In this document: positions 16,656-26,332 of the stretch, piece after piece
Numbering within the stretch: the stretch's first letter is position 1
Layout of the letters: the number at the start of each line of letters is the position of its first letter
Position numbers and translations under genes: made by a program
The notes under the pieces: model-generated
The model's input: the letters and a program-made list of their open reading frames with translations, nothing else
What the model was told of the DNA's origin: nothing
The model's database searches: none
Assembly: GCA_020073615.1 (NCBI GenBank)
Contig: JAIQEX010000038.1
Location: 1 to 48,028 of the forward strand
Origin: Terriglobia bacterium
Lineage (GTDB): Bacteria; Acidobacteriota; Terriglobia; Bryobacterales; Bryobacteraceae
Length of the DNA: 48,028 nucleotides
Direction: 5' to 3'

Positions 16656-17957
16656 CTACGCGCTTTTCCCCAACGCCTCTCCGCCGTTCCGGCCACGCCG
16701 CGCCCCCATGGCCCGCGCCCCGCCCCACAGCACCCCGGCCAGAACCAACGAAAGCGCCGGAATCGCATACATGGCCTGATGCAACCCCATCGCGCGCGCC
16801 GCCTCCGCCGTGGTCACGAGGGCTGCGGCTCTACGCGCGAAATAGTCGCTCAACATGCCCGTCGCCAGCGGGCCGAACGCAGCGCCACCGAGATACGTCA
16901 CCAGGAAGTACGCCGCCATCGCGGTGCCGCGCAGGCTGGGCGGCACGATGTCGTGCATGGCCGCATAAACCAGCCCGTAATACATCTGCAACAGGCCGTA
17001 TGCCGGCATGATGAGGGCCACCGCGGCCGCGGCGCTGCCCGCGGGTTGTCCGATGGCTGCCCAGGCGAGCGGCACCGCCGCCAGCGATGCCGCCGCCGCC
17101 AGCAGCAGGCGGCCGTTCCCGTACCGGCGAATGACGCGGTCTCCGTACACTCCCGCGGCGATGGCGCCCAGGATGCCCGCCACGCCCGATCCCACGCCCG
17201 CCCACACGCCCGCGCGCCCCACCGGTAGCCCGTGATAGCGCGTGAGAAAGGCGGGCAGGAACGTCGAGAAGCTGTAGAGCACGAAATTGACAATCGCGCC
17301 CGAGGCCGCAATCCACCACAACGCCGGGATCTTCAGGAGCGAAAGCGGCAGCTCAGGCGGCGCCTCTGCGCCGGCCGCCCGCCCGCGCGCCGGTTCCCGC
17401 AGCCACCACACCGCCGGAGCCAGCGCCGCCGCCGGCAGCGCCGCCAGCGCCAGCGCCGCGCGCCACCCGTGCGCCTGCGCCATCGGCCCGGTGATGGCCA
17501 GGCTCAGCATGCCGCCCACCGGCACCGCCATCATGAAGCCGGCCATGGCGCGCGCCCTCCGGTTGGCCGGCACCAGGTCGCCGATCCAACTGGTCGCCGC
17601 GGGGGCGCACACCGCTTCCCCAATACCCACGCCCAGCCGCGTCGCCATCAGCATGGCGTAGCTTCGCGCCAGGCCCCCCAGACCCGTCAGGCTGGCCCAT
17701 GCCGTGACGCCCCAGGCCAGCAGCCGCCGCCGGCTCCCGGTGTCCGCCAGACGGCCCAGGGGCAGGCCGGCTACCGCGTAAATTACCGTGAAGATGGTGG
17801 TGAGCGCGCCCAGTTCGGTGTCCGACAGGCGGAACTCGTGGCGCAGCGGTTCGAGCACCGCGCCCAGCGCCTGCCGGTCGTAAAAGTTGAGGACGTTGAC
17901 CAGAAAGAGAACGGCCAGCGCCGGACCTATCGCTTGCTTCCTCGCGGGCGCGGGCAC
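16656..17957 (-). CDS. MFS transporter (12 TM)
   Basis: 433 residues with about twelve hydrophobic segments. The opening LFLVNVLNFYDRQALGAVLEPL and GLPLGRLADTGSRRRLL (the MFS cytoplasmic 2-3 loop, G-x3-D-R/K-x-G-R-R type) are close to spinster-like/MFS_1 members. ARSYAMLMATRLGVGIGEAVCAPA is the TM4-TM5 region. The start is GTG at 17957, only 15 bp after the stop of the DUF4097 gene at 17973, so it may be the last gene of the ECF sigma operon. Substrate unknown; organic anion or lipid-like substrates are possible for this branch. Confidence 0.85.
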   Translation of the reverse strand: MPAPARKQAIGPALAVLFLVNVLNFYDRQALGAVLEPLRHEFRLSDTELGALTTIFTVIYAVAGLPLGRLADTGSRRRLLAWGVTAWASLTGLGGLARSYAMLMATRLGVGIGEAVCAPAATSWIGDLVPANRRARAMAGFMMAVPVGGMLSLAITGPMAQAHGWRAALALAALPAAALAPAVWWLREPARGRAAGAEAPPELPLSLLKIPALWWIAASGAIVNFVLYSFSTFLPAFLTRYHGLPVGRAGVWAGVGSGVAGILGAIAAGVYGDRVIRRYGNGRLLLAAAASLAAVPLAWAAIGQPAGSAAAAVALIMPAYGLLQMYYGLVYAAMHDIVPPSLRGTAMAAYFLVTYLGGAAFGPLATGMLSDYFARRAAALVTTAEAARAMGLHQAMYAIPALSLVLAGVLWGGARAMGARRGRNGGEALGKSA

Positions 17958-17972
17958 TGGCCGATCATGCTA

Positions 17973-19382
17973 TCACAGCTTAATCTCGGCGGTCTTGGAA
18001 GGCTTGGGCGCTTTCGGCGGCCGGGGAGCCATGGGCGCCGTTTCGCTGGGCGTGGTTCCCTCCTTGCGCACCGATACCGAGCCGTGGCTGGCGGTCAGGT
18101 GAATCATCGGCCCTTCGCCCGCTTTGCCCTTCAGCGTCTCGGTACGCCCGTCGACCTCCTTGTTGATCTGCGGCCCGAAATCGTTGACCGCATCGCCGCG
18201 CTCCGCGGTGGCTTCCAACTGGAATGCAGCCCGCTCCGGCAGCACCAGGTCGATGCGCCCAAACGCCGAGTGCGCCTCCATGGAGGCCAGCGGCAGGTGC
18301 GCGGGACGCAGCTCGATGTCGCCGCGCTCGGTCTCCAGCTCGAGCGCCCGGGTGAACTCCGCGATTTTGATGTCGCGCGAGCCAGTCACCAGCTTCAGCG
18401 GGCCCACCACGTTGCTGGCCGTGAACGCGCCCAGGTCCATGCTGATGCGCCCGGGCACGGCCTGCACGTTCAGCTCGGTGTTGCGCGTGCCTTCATAGCG
18501 CAGCGGCTGGGCCAGGTTCTTGAAATCGAGCGTGCCCTTGTAGGAGCCGTTGATGGTCACCTGCCCGGCGATGTTCTCCAGCTCGACGTCGGAGCCGTTG
18601 CCTTGCAGGTCAATGCGGCCCTTCACGTCCACCGCGCGGATCAGGTCGCTGCGCCGGATGTCCAGCCGGGCGTTGCCCTCCACGCGCGTGAGCCGCACAT
18701 CGCCGCGGTCGGCGGAGAGCTCCACGTCGCCGGCGATGTCGGTAATCTCATAGTCGCCGCGCCCGTCGCGGGATTCCACCGCCACCGCGCGCGGCACGGT
18801 CACTTCCAGGTCGTCGGAAATCTGCTGGTTATCCGGGGCGCGATCCTGGTTGGTGCGGATCAGCAGGCGGTCGCCCTGCACCACGATCTCCACCGGCGTG
18901 CTCTCGTTGGCGCGGTCGGCATCGCGGCGGGCGTAAGCCTTGAGGATCTTGTGGCCGCTCACCACGACGTCCTCGCTGTCGCCGCCCACAACCTTGACGT
19001 TGCCGCGCGGGTTTTCAAACACGATGCGCTTCGCTCCCCCGGCCGGGTGCTGCGCCGAAACCGTGTAGTCGAACTCCTGCCCCCACCAGTTCATGCTCCG
19101 GTTATTGAAATGAATGCCGTGCTGGCGCGCTCCCCAGACCCCCAAACCGGCCATGCAGATGAGCACCACCAGCACGATCTCGCCGCCCGTGAAGCTCACC
19201 TGGCCCTCGCGTCTCCAGGCCAGCACTTCGATGAGCCGCAGCAGCCCCCAGGCGATCAGCACGAAGGGCCAGTACTGCGCCACCAGGTCGAAGATGGGGG
19301 CTTCGGGATGGAGATTTCTCCACAGGAACAGGGCCCCGATGATCAGCAGCAACAGCGGCCCGGTCAAGGATCGGCGTCTCAT
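17973..19382 (-). CDS. LiaF-like membrane protein with DUF4097 beta-helix domain
   Basis: 469 residues. The N-terminal ~90 hold three hydrophobic segments (LTGPLLLLIIGALFLW, YWPFVLIAWGLLRLIEVL, GEIVLVVLICMAGLGVWG), a LiaI/LiaF-like (DUF5668-type) membrane region. The remaining ~370 residues are a regular run of short beta strands (GNVKVVGGDSEDVVVSG, GDYEITDIAGDVELSADRGDV, GDIELRPAHLP), the DUF4097 right-handed beta-helix pattern. The tail is Pro/Lys-rich (PRPPKAPKPSKTAE). By relatives this is an envelope sensor or adhesin-like domain outside the membrane. Its ATG overlaps the stop of the upstream 114-aa gene by four bases (ATGA). It belongs to the ECF sigma operon. Confidence 0.85.
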   Translation of the reverse strand: MRRRSLTGPLLLLIIGALFLWRNLHPEAPIFDLVAQYWPFVLIAWGLLRLIEVLAWRREGQVSFTGGEIVLVVLICMAGLGVWGARQHGIHFNNRSMNWWGQEFDYTVSAQHPAGGAKRIVFENPRGNVKVVGGDSEDVVVSGHKILKAYARRDADRANESTPVEIVVQGDRLLIRTNQDRAPDNQQISDDLEVTVPRAVAVESRDGRGDYEITDIAGDVELSADRGDVRLTRVEGNARLDIRRSDLIRAVDVKGRIDLQGNGSDVELENIAGQVTINGSYKGTLDFKNLAQPLRYEGTRNTELNVQAVPGRISMDLGAFTASNVVGPLKLVTGSRDIKIAEFTRALELETERGDIELRPAHLPLASMEAHSAFGRIDLVLPERAAFQLEATAERGDAVNDFGPQINKEVDGRTETLKGKAGEGPMIHLTASHGSVSVRKEGTTPSETAPMAPRPPKAPKPSKTAEIKL

Positions 19383-19723
19383 AGGGAACCTCCCGGCGGC
19401 GTTTGTCCCGGTTCGCCCGCGCGCGGCGGGGCGCTCGAGCCGAATCCGCCCTTGGCAGTGCCCATGGGCGGCGCCGCGGCCGGCGGATATGGAGCATAGG
19501 GCGGCGGCGGATACGCATAGGGCGGAGCGCCGGGCGGCTGCAGGGGCGCGGCTTCCACGCCGCGGCGCAGCAGGCTCAGCAGCCCGAAGACGATCAGCAG
19601 CACCGGCCAGGTCTGCTCGAAGTGGAACCGCGTGAAATTGTTCAGCGCGAACAGCACCCCCAGCGTGATCAGGGTAATGGGGCCGCGGATGGCGCGGATC
19701 ATGGAGCGCTCACTGCCGTTCAT
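19379..19723 (-). CDS. Small LiaI/LiaF-like membrane protein with Pro/Tyr-rich tail
   Basis: 114 residues. Two hydrophobic helices, ITLITLGVLFALNNF and WPVLLIVFGLLSLLRRG, form the LiaI/LiaF-like (DUF5668-type) unit also seen in both neighbours. The C-terminal half is low-complexity, rich in Pro, Tyr, Ala and Gly (PPYAYPPPPYAPYPP). The ATG at 19723 lies inside the end of the B-box gene (14-bp overlap), and the stop overlaps the next ATG, so all three genes are translationally coupled. Role unknown; a small accessory subunit of an envelope-stress module is likely. Confidence 0.8.
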   Translation of the reverse strand: MNGSERSMIRAIRGPITLITLGVLFALNNFTRFHFEQTWPVLLIVFGLLSLLRRGVEAAPLQPPGAPPYAYPPPPYAPYPPAAAPPMGTAKGGFGSSAPPRAGEPGQTPPGGSL

Positions 19724-20435
19724 GGCGCATCTCCTTATCCGCTGCCGGATGACTGGTGAAGCGGCCGATCAGCAGGTACGCCCCGGCCGCGATCAGCAGG
19801 ATCGGCCAGAAGCGCGCCACGTACTCGAAATTCAGCAGGTTCAGGGTGTGCAGCAGCAGCAGCACGCCCAGGCCGATCAAAGCCACCGCGGCCACCGGAA
19901 CCTGCTCCCGCCGGCCGCGCAGGTCCACCAGGCTGGAATATTCGTCCACCGGCTCGCCGGCGCGCCGCTTGCGCGCGGTGTGATAGGCCTCGAAAGCCAT
20001 GTACGCCCACCAGGCCAGCACCAGCATTACGAAGATCGGCTCCAGCCCGTTGGCCGCCCGCGAATTGGCGATGCTCATGAGGATGCCCCACACCACCGCG
20101 TGTACCAGGCCCTTGGCATATTGCGCGTTGTAGATGGCGCCGACACCCGGGATCAGGCCCAGAAACAGGGCCAGGCCGGGCGAGACATCGGCATAGGCGT
20201 ATCCCGCGGGCGGCGCTCCCGGCGGCATGCCGGGGCCGTAGGGCGCCGCCGGCGGCGCGGTGAAGGCCGGCGCTCCGGCCTCCGGTGTGGGCGCTCCGGC
20301 CGGCGCGGGCGCGGGCATATGCTCCGCGCAGAAGACCGTGCCGTAGGCATCGCGACGGCACGCTTCGCAAACCGGTTTGCCGCAACTGCGGCAATATGCC
20401 GTGGCCGGTACTTCCGGATGATTCTGACAATTCAT
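19710..20435 (-). CDS. B-box-type zinc finger protein with LiaF-like membrane helices
   Basis: 241 residues. The N-terminus (MNCQNHPEVPATAYCRSCGK, then PVCEACRRDAYGTVFCAEH) is a B-box-like Cys/His zinc-binding module as found in many acidobacterial membrane proteins. A Pro/Ala/Gly-rich linker (~45-85) follows. Then come membrane segments (LALFLGLIPGVGAIYNAQY, HAVVWGILMSIANS, FVMLVLAWWAYMAFEAY) and a C-terminal LiaI/LiaF-like pair (PVAAVALIGLGVLLLLHTL, FWPILLIAAGAYLLIG). It is probably a membrane protein with the zinc module in the cytoplasm. The gene starts 15 bp after the anti-sigma gene and overlaps the next gene by 14 bp. Confidence 0.85.
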   Translation of the reverse strand: MNCQNHPEVPATAYCRSCGKPVCEACRRDAYGTVFCAEHMPAPAPAGAPTPEAGAPAFTAPPAAPYGPGMPPGAPPAGYAYADVSPGLALFLGLIPGVGAIYNAQYAKGLVHAVVWGILMSIANSRAANGLEPIFVMLVLAWWAYMAFEAYHTARKRRAGEPVDEYSSLVDLRGRREQVPVAAVALIGLGVLLLLHTLNLLNFEYVARFWPILLIAAGAYLLIGRFTSHPAADKEMRHERQ

Positions 20436-20450
20436 AACGTACCCCTCAAA

Positions 20451-21122
20451 TTAATGTGATGCCCCCGATGGATTCGCTCCGGACGCCGCGGGAGGACTGC
20501 CGGGCGCGGCGCCAGGCGCCCCGCCGCCCTCCGCGGGCGTTGTCTTCACCGGCAGCTTGCGCTCGTCCGTCTTCTTGGAAGGTTCTTCCCCGGCGGCCGG
20601 CCGCTGCTCTTCACCCTGCTGCTGCCATTCCTTCAGCGTGGTTTGGATCTGATAAACCACCTTCAAATTCTCGTAGAACTTCACCGTGCGCGCCCAGGCG
20701 CGGTAAGCCCGGTCTTCCAGGCCGGCCCAGACTTCGGCCGGCTTCAGGTCCGAGGCGCGCAATTGGCGCGACGGCCGCACGAACTGCCACAGGATCGACA
20801 GCGAGAGAATCGTCATCGCCATCCCCATGTAAAACTTCGGCTGCAGAACCGGCGCCAGCATGCCCGACAGCCAGCTCCTGCTCTTCTGCTTTCCCTTGCC
20901 GCGGCTCCAGGGAGCGTCGAACAGAATGCGCGTGATCAGCTCCGGCGGAGGCTCCACTTCGGCGGCGCGCTCCATGAAGGCCACCGCGGCGGCGGAATCC
21001 CGCGCCAGCGCCGCGCACACCGGGCACTCCGCGAAATGCCGCTCCACTTCGGCCTTGCGGGCCGCGGGGAGCGTGCCGTCCACGTAATCGCAGATCAGGA
21101 TTTCCACGTCCGCGCAGTTCAT
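20451..21122 (-). CDS. Anti-sigma factor with zf-HC2 (ZAS) domain
   Basis: 223 residues. The N-terminal zinc-binding anti-sigma motif is His29-x3-Cys33-x2-Cys36 (HFAECPVC), with Cys3 as a further ligand candidate (MNCADVE). One transmembrane helix lies around residues 97-115 (GMAMTILSLSILWQF). The periplasmic part ends in a Lys/Glu- then Pro/Gly/Ala-rich tail. This is the usual architecture of a membrane-tethered anti-sigma factor that binds the ECF sigma factor in the cytoplasm. The ATG at 21122 overlaps the sigma gene's stop by four bases (ATGA), the classic coupled sigma/anti-sigma arrangement. Confidence 0.93.
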   Translation of the reverse strand: MNCADVEILICDYVDGTLPAARKAEVERHFAECPVCAALARDSAAAVAFMERAAEVEPPPELITRILFDAPWSRGKGKQKSRSWLSGMLAPVLQPKFYMGMAMTILSLSILWQFVRPSRQLRASDLKPAEVWAGLEDRAYRAWARTVKFYENLKVVYQIQTTLKEWQQQGEEQRPAAGEEPSKKTDERKLPVKTTPAEGGGAPGAAPGSPPAASGANPSGASH

Positions 21123-21799
21123 ACCAATAGCTTCTGCTTTCGCAACAACCGCGCCAGCTCGGCGCGGCCCCGGTTGATTCGCGATTTCACCGTGCCCTCG
21201 GGAATGCGCAGCACATCGGCAATTTCGCGATACTCCATCTCCTGCAAATCGCGCAGCACCACCGCCTCGCGCAAATCGGGCGAGAGCCTTTGCAGCGTGG
21301 CCTGGAGGATCTCGCTCGCCTCCCTGCCCGCCACCGCATGGTCCGGACGGGCGCTCGCCGAGCCGCCCTCCTCCTCCATGTTGGGGAGCTGCTCTTCAAT
21401 CGAATCCGTCACCCGCTCCTGACGCGTGCGGCGATAATGATCGATCAGCAGGTTGCGCGTCACCCGCGCCAGCCACGTGCCAAACGAGCCTTCCGCCGAG
21501 CGGAACGTCCGCAGCGTGCGGAACACCCGCAGAAAAACCTCCTGCGTCAGGTCCTGCGCCTCCGAGCCGCTGCCCGTGAAGCGGTAGCACAACCCGTAGA
21601 TCCTGCGGGTATGCAGCCGGACCAGTTCCTCCCACGCGGTTTCGTCTCCGCGCAGGCATCTAGAAACGAGGCTCGAATCCGGGTCCAATGTACTTTCTAC
21701 CAGATTGCGCACTCCGCGAACACCCACCGCGTGGTGCGTTGCCGCACCACCGGCTGCTCCGTTCCGGATAACACCGAAATCCAACGCCGCGGATGCCAT
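21119..21799 (-). CDS. ECF (sigma-E type) RNA polymerase sigma factor
   Basis: 226 residues. The sigma-2 region contains LCYRFTGSGSEAQDLTQEVFLRVFRTL and SFGTWLARVTRNLLIDHYRR. An acidic linker (EEQLPNMEEEGG) follows, then sigma-4 with LSPDLREAVVLRDLQEMEYREIADVL and the helix-turn-helix PEGTVKSRINRGRAELARLL. The first ~36 residues look unlike an ECF N-terminus, so a later start (for example the TTG at 21688) is possible. It heads an operon with its anti-sigma factor and three LiaF/DUF4097-like envelope proteins, so it probably directs an envelope-stress regulon and its own expression. It is divergent from the flippase-like gene across ~130 bp. Confidence 0.93.
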   Translation of the reverse strand: MASAALDFGVIRNGAAGGAATHHAVGVRGVRNLVESTLDPDSSLVSRCLRGDETAWEELVRLHTRRIYGLCYRFTGSGSEAQDLTQEVFLRVFRTLRTFRSAEGSFGTWLARVTRNLLIDHYRRTRQERVTDSIEEQLPNMEEEGGSASARPDHAVAGREASEILQATLQRLSPDLREAVVLRDLQEMEYREIADVLRIPEGTVKSRINRGRAELARLLRKQKLLV

Positions 21800-21931
21800 G
21801 GCACTCGTTCTTTCATATGGAGAAACGAGGCCTTATCATGATAGGTTCAATTTTTCCGGTATGCCAGTCTTTTCACGGCAATTCCGGGGGAGGGCAGACC
21901 AATTCGCCGTCACACCTGGAAATGGCTGGCC

Positions 21932-22945
21932 GTGCTGGCCGCCGTAACCGCCGCGCTGGCCTGGTTTGTACACGGCCAGTTGCGCGCGCAGTCCTTCGAC
22001 TGGAAGCTGGCCGCCGCCACTTTCGGGCGGCTGCGCTGGCCGTGGCTGCTACTCTCACTCGCGCCGCTGGCGGGCAACTACTACTTTCGCGCCCTGCGCT
22101 GGGCCGTCTTCCTCAAGCCGTTGAAGGCCCGCCCTTCTCTGCGCAACCTGCTCTCGGCCACGGTCATCGGCTTCGCCGCCATCACCCTGTTCGGGCGCCC
22201 CGGCGAGTTCGTGCGCCCCTACCTCATCGCGGTCAAGGAGCGCGTGCCCCTGACCTCGCAGCTCGCCGCCTGGCTTCTGGAGCGCATTTTCGACCTGCTG
22301 ATGGTGCTGCTGATCTTCGGCTTTGCCCTCTCCCGCGTTCAGGTCTCCCACGTCCATGTGGGGCCCAAGCTGACCTGGGTGCTCACCTTCGGAGGACGGA
22401 TCGTGGCTTTCACCTGCCTGGCGCTGCTGGCCGCCGTGCTGTCCCTGCGCCATTTCGCCGAGCCCGTCCGCCGGCGCCTGACCTCCGCCGTGCGCTTTCT
22501 CCCGGAAGCGCGATTTCGTAGAATAGAGACCTGGATCGCAGCCTTTGTGGAAGGCGCGGCATCCACGCGCAGTGATGGCGCGCTGCTGCTGGTGCTCCTG
22601 TATTCGATCCTGGGCTGGGCGTCGATTGCCGCCACCTTCTGGTGCCTGACTCAGTCATTTGCCGGCGTGATAACTCTTACATTTGTAGATGTCATCATCT
22701 TCCTGGGCTTCGTCTCCTTTGGGGCGGCGGTTCAGATTCCCGGAATCGGGGGCGGTCTGCAGGTTGTCGCGGTCCTGGTGCTGACCGAGCTGTTCCATGT
22801 ACGGCTGGAGCTGGCCAGTGCCCTAGCCATGATGCTCTGGTTTATTACATTTGTAGCGGTTGTGCCCGTGGGCTTGGGTCTGGCTCTCAAAGAGGGCTTG
22901 GATTGGCGCAGCCTGCGCCGGATCGGCCGGGGGGCCGTGGAATGA
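21932..22945 (+). CDS. Flippase-like membrane protein (LPG synthase TM / UPF0104 family)
   Basis: 337 residues from the GTG at 21932, with about eight hydrophobic segments. Family landmarks: YYFRALRWAVFLKPL, LLSATVIGFAAITLFGRPGEFVRPYLIA (the G-R-xGE motif), LLERIFDLLMV, and SFGAAVQIPGIGGGLQVVAVLVLTELF. These match the MprF-like/AglD transmembrane domain (lysylphosphatidylglycerol synthase TM region). Members move or anchor lipid-linked substrates; no synthetase domain is fused here. The reading frame stays open and protein-like upstream of the GTG (GRPIRRHTWKWLA), with a GGGGGAGGG run at ~21886. The true start may therefore be a rare codon near 21902. The stop overlaps the nrdR start. Confidence 0.85.
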   Translation: MLAAVTAALAWFVHGQLRAQSFDWKLAAATFGRLRWPWLLLSLAPLAGNYYFRALRWAVFLKPLKARPSLRNLLSATVIGFAAITLFGRPGEFVRPYLIAVKERVPLTSQLAAWLLERIFDLLMVLLIFGFALSRVQVSHVHVGPKLTWVLTFGGRIVAFTCLALLAAVLSLRHFAEPVRRRLTSAVRFLPEARFRRIETWIAAFVEGAASTRSDGALLLVLLYSILGWASIAATFWCLTQSFAGVITLTFVDVIIFLGFVSFGAAVQIPGIGGGLQVVAVLVLTELFHVRLELASALAMMLWFITFVAVVPVGLGLALKEGLDWRSLRRIGRGAVE

Positions 22946-23403
22946 AGTGTCCATTCTGCAATCACTTGCATGACAAAGTAGTTGACTCGCGGGAGAGCAA
23001 GGAAGGCGATGCCATCCGGCGGCGCCGCGCCTGCCTCGCCTGTGAACGGCGTTTCACTACCTACGAGCGCATCGATGAAGTCCCGTACATGGCCATCAAG
23101 AAGGACGGAAGACGCGAGAAGTTCGACCGGCAGAAGGTGCTGGGAGGCCTGCTCAAAGCCTGCGAAAAGCGGCCGGTCAGCATGCCCAAGCTCGCGGAGT
23201 TGGTGAACCAGGTGGAAGCGAAGGTCAGCGATTCACCGGACCGGGAAATATCTACTACAGATATAGGAGAATTTCTCATGGACCATCTCCGGGAGCTCGA
23301 CAAGATCGCCTACGTTCGGTTCGCCTCGGTGTACCGCGATTTCCAGGACGAGCAGGCGTTCTTCAACGAGCTCAAGAACCTCATGCGGAATAAGCTGCCG
23401 TGA
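22942..23403 (+). CDS. nrdR: Transcriptional repressor NrdR
   Basis: 153 residues, standard length. The N-terminal zinc ribbon has Cys3/Cys6 (MKCPFC) and Cys31/Cys34 (CLAC), flanked by VVDSRESKEGDAIRRRR and ERRFTTYER. The ATP-cone domain follows (KKDGRREKFDRQKVLGGLLKACEKRPV, then FLMDHLRELDKIAYVRFASVYRDFQD). NrdR represses ribonucleotide reductase operons in response to (d)ATP. No nrd genes lie in the window. The ATG at 22942 overlaps the upstream flippase-like gene's stop (ATGA), so the two are translationally coupled. Longer upstream frames are overlaps with that gene. Confidence 0.97.
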   Translation: MKCPFCNHLHDKVVDSRESKEGDAIRRRRACLACERRFTTYERIDEVPYMAIKKDGRREKFDRQKVLGGLLKACEKRPVSMPKLAELVNQVEAKVSDSPDREISTTDIGEFLMDHLRELDKIAYVRFASVYRDFQDEQAFFNELKNLMRNKLP

Positions 23404-23411
23404 GGGGATCT

Positions 23412-23552
23412 CTCGACGCGGAGACGCGGAGTCGCAGAGATCAGCGCGGAGAAGACAATGCACCACTGGCCTTCTGCGGCGCGCCCCCGGTCTGGCGCCT
23501 GCAAGGTCTCCGCTCCGCGTTGCCCTCCGGGTCTCCGCGCCTCCGCGTCGAG
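23412..23552. repeat. Inverted-repeat element (REP/MITE-like), ~141 bp
   Basis: The outer 20-bp arms 23412-23431 (CTCGACGCGGAGACGCGGAG) and 23533-23552 are reverse complements except for one base. The similarity continues imperfectly inward for roughly another 25 bases (GCGGAG repeats). The motif 'GCGGAGACGCGGAG' has the look of a dispersed extragenic palindrome. It starts 9 bp after the nrdR stop, so it could also end nrdR transcription. No transposase is present. Confidence 0.65.
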
Positions 23553-23629
23553 CTGGCAGCCCCAAAATCCATGTAACCGAAACAGTTCCAGGACATCTCT
23601 AAAAATAGGGCTTTAAAAATGTTGGGGAA

Positions 23630-23643
23630 TGATGATATCATCA
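23630..23643. promoter_or_regulatory. 14-bp perfect palindrome upstream of rpoD
   Basis: TGATGATATCATCA is self-complementary over 14 bases and AT-rich in a GC-rich background, 141 bp before the rpoD start. It could be a dimeric regulator site or part of the promoter region. About three 14-bp palindromes are expected by chance in a window this size, so position rather than rarity is the argument. Confidence 0.35.
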
Positions 23644-23783
23644 GACGAAAGTCGAACCCCGAATTTGGCCAATCTATTGAAGACTTGGGGCTGGACCGGT
23701 TGGTTGAGCCTTTTCAAGTGTTACCCCGTTTTCCCAGACATTCGAAGAAAGCCTTTCGCGTGTCCATGGGGAGGTGAGTCTTA

Positions 23784-25313
<1,530 letters not shown>

Positions 25314-25690
25314 ACTACAGGACTGACGCCAGTGCCCCAGGGCGCATTTGCGCCGCGCGGACATTGCTTTGGAATCCGGTGTTAGCGCCGGGATAAAAGA
25401 GGAGCGTTTTCGCCGGTTTTGACGTCGTGGCGAGCGCCGGCGTCGGCGCCGAGGCACACGACTGCGATCCCGCGTAGCGATTTGAGGCCAGCGCGGCACT
25501 TGGCCGTTTGAGCGAAGCAACGGCGTCTACTCGATAAGAGACCCTCCTGCGCCGTCAACGCGAGCATGAGCATTGGAGCACCGAGGGTGTATGGTGTCCG
25601 CCCGGACCGATTCGATCACCAGGTAGAGTTTATCGGCGCTGTTGACCTTGCCCGCTATGCAGTACGCCTTATCAGGCGAGATGAGCTGGC
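25314..25690. other. Non-coding gap, 377 bp
   Basis: I find no supported gene, RNA or terminator here. The minus strand has a short frame (25527-25600 and beyond) whose ESVRADTIHPRCSNAHAR vaguely recalls the N-terminal zinc region of ISL3-type transposases. With the transposase remnant to the right, this stretch may be degraded IS DNA. Confidence 0.3.
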
Positions 25691-26332
25691 GTGTTCGACA
25701 AAGGAACCGCCGCTTTGGCCAACACCGTGCAATTAGAGGAAGCCCGCGTGGGATGGATTTCCGCCCTGCCTTGGAACCAGGCCCCGGCGGAGTTGCGCGA
25801 GCGAGCCGTGGAACAACTTCCCCCATGTAGCAGCCAACAACCTGGCGTGCGCGCGGCGGGCGAAAAACTTCTGGCACATGGCAAAGAGCACTTCTGTGTA
25901 GTGAAGTACTCGGCTTCGTTTGCCGGCGAGCAATTGCACAGTTTGACCACCAGCGTGAGCAAGGTGTTGCAGTACTCCGGCCAGCAATCCATCGAGAGAG
26001 TCTTCCGCGGGCTCAAGGATGGAGAGTGGCTGGGCTGGGGGCCCATGCACCACTGGACGGATCGCAAGATCCGCATCCACGCCTTCTATTGCATGCTCGG
26101 AATCTCGCTGCTGCAATATGTGCACAAGCAGGCGCAAGCCGCGTGGGATGGGATTTCCGTGGAGCAACTGCTCGAAGAATTGCAGCAGAATCAGCAGTTC
26201 GTCTTGCTCTATCCACCGCAGGGCGAGAAAGGACCGAGCCGCGTCTCCACGGTGCTCTCCAAGCAAACCTTGGCCCAACAATCTCTCGCCCAAACCCTGG
26301 GCCTCGATCAACTCCGTAGTACCCAAACATAG
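25691..26332 (+). pseudogene. Transposase remnant (C-terminal part, IS4/IS1634-like)
   Basis: 213 residues, about the last 40-50% of a DDE transposase. It opens MFDKGTAALANTVQL, which matches an internal segment ('vFDKGn.s..n...l') rather than a protein start. The catalytic-glutamate region is SIERVFRGLKDGEWLGWGPM, followed by HHWTDRKIRIHAFYCMLG. This SIE-F-x-LK and H-W-K-I-HAFYC layout is that of IS1634-type IS4-superfamily transposases. The N-terminal half with the first two Asp residues is absent in any frame I could follow, so the copy is almost certainly inactive. No terminal repeats are recognised. Confidence 0.75.

Noticed and set aside
17232-19499. Very long plus-strand open frame (about 755 codons) opposite the MFS and DUF4097 genes
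   Set aside because: Arg/Gln/His-rich composition with no recognisable domain. It is antisense to genes with clear domains and reflects the GC-rich codon pattern of the opposite strand.
25527-25877. Minus-strand frame with a weak ISL3-transposase-like stretch (ESVRADTIHPRCSNAHAR)
   Set aside because: Similarity is too short, cysteine spacing is wrong, and the frame overlaps the plus-strand transposase remnant.
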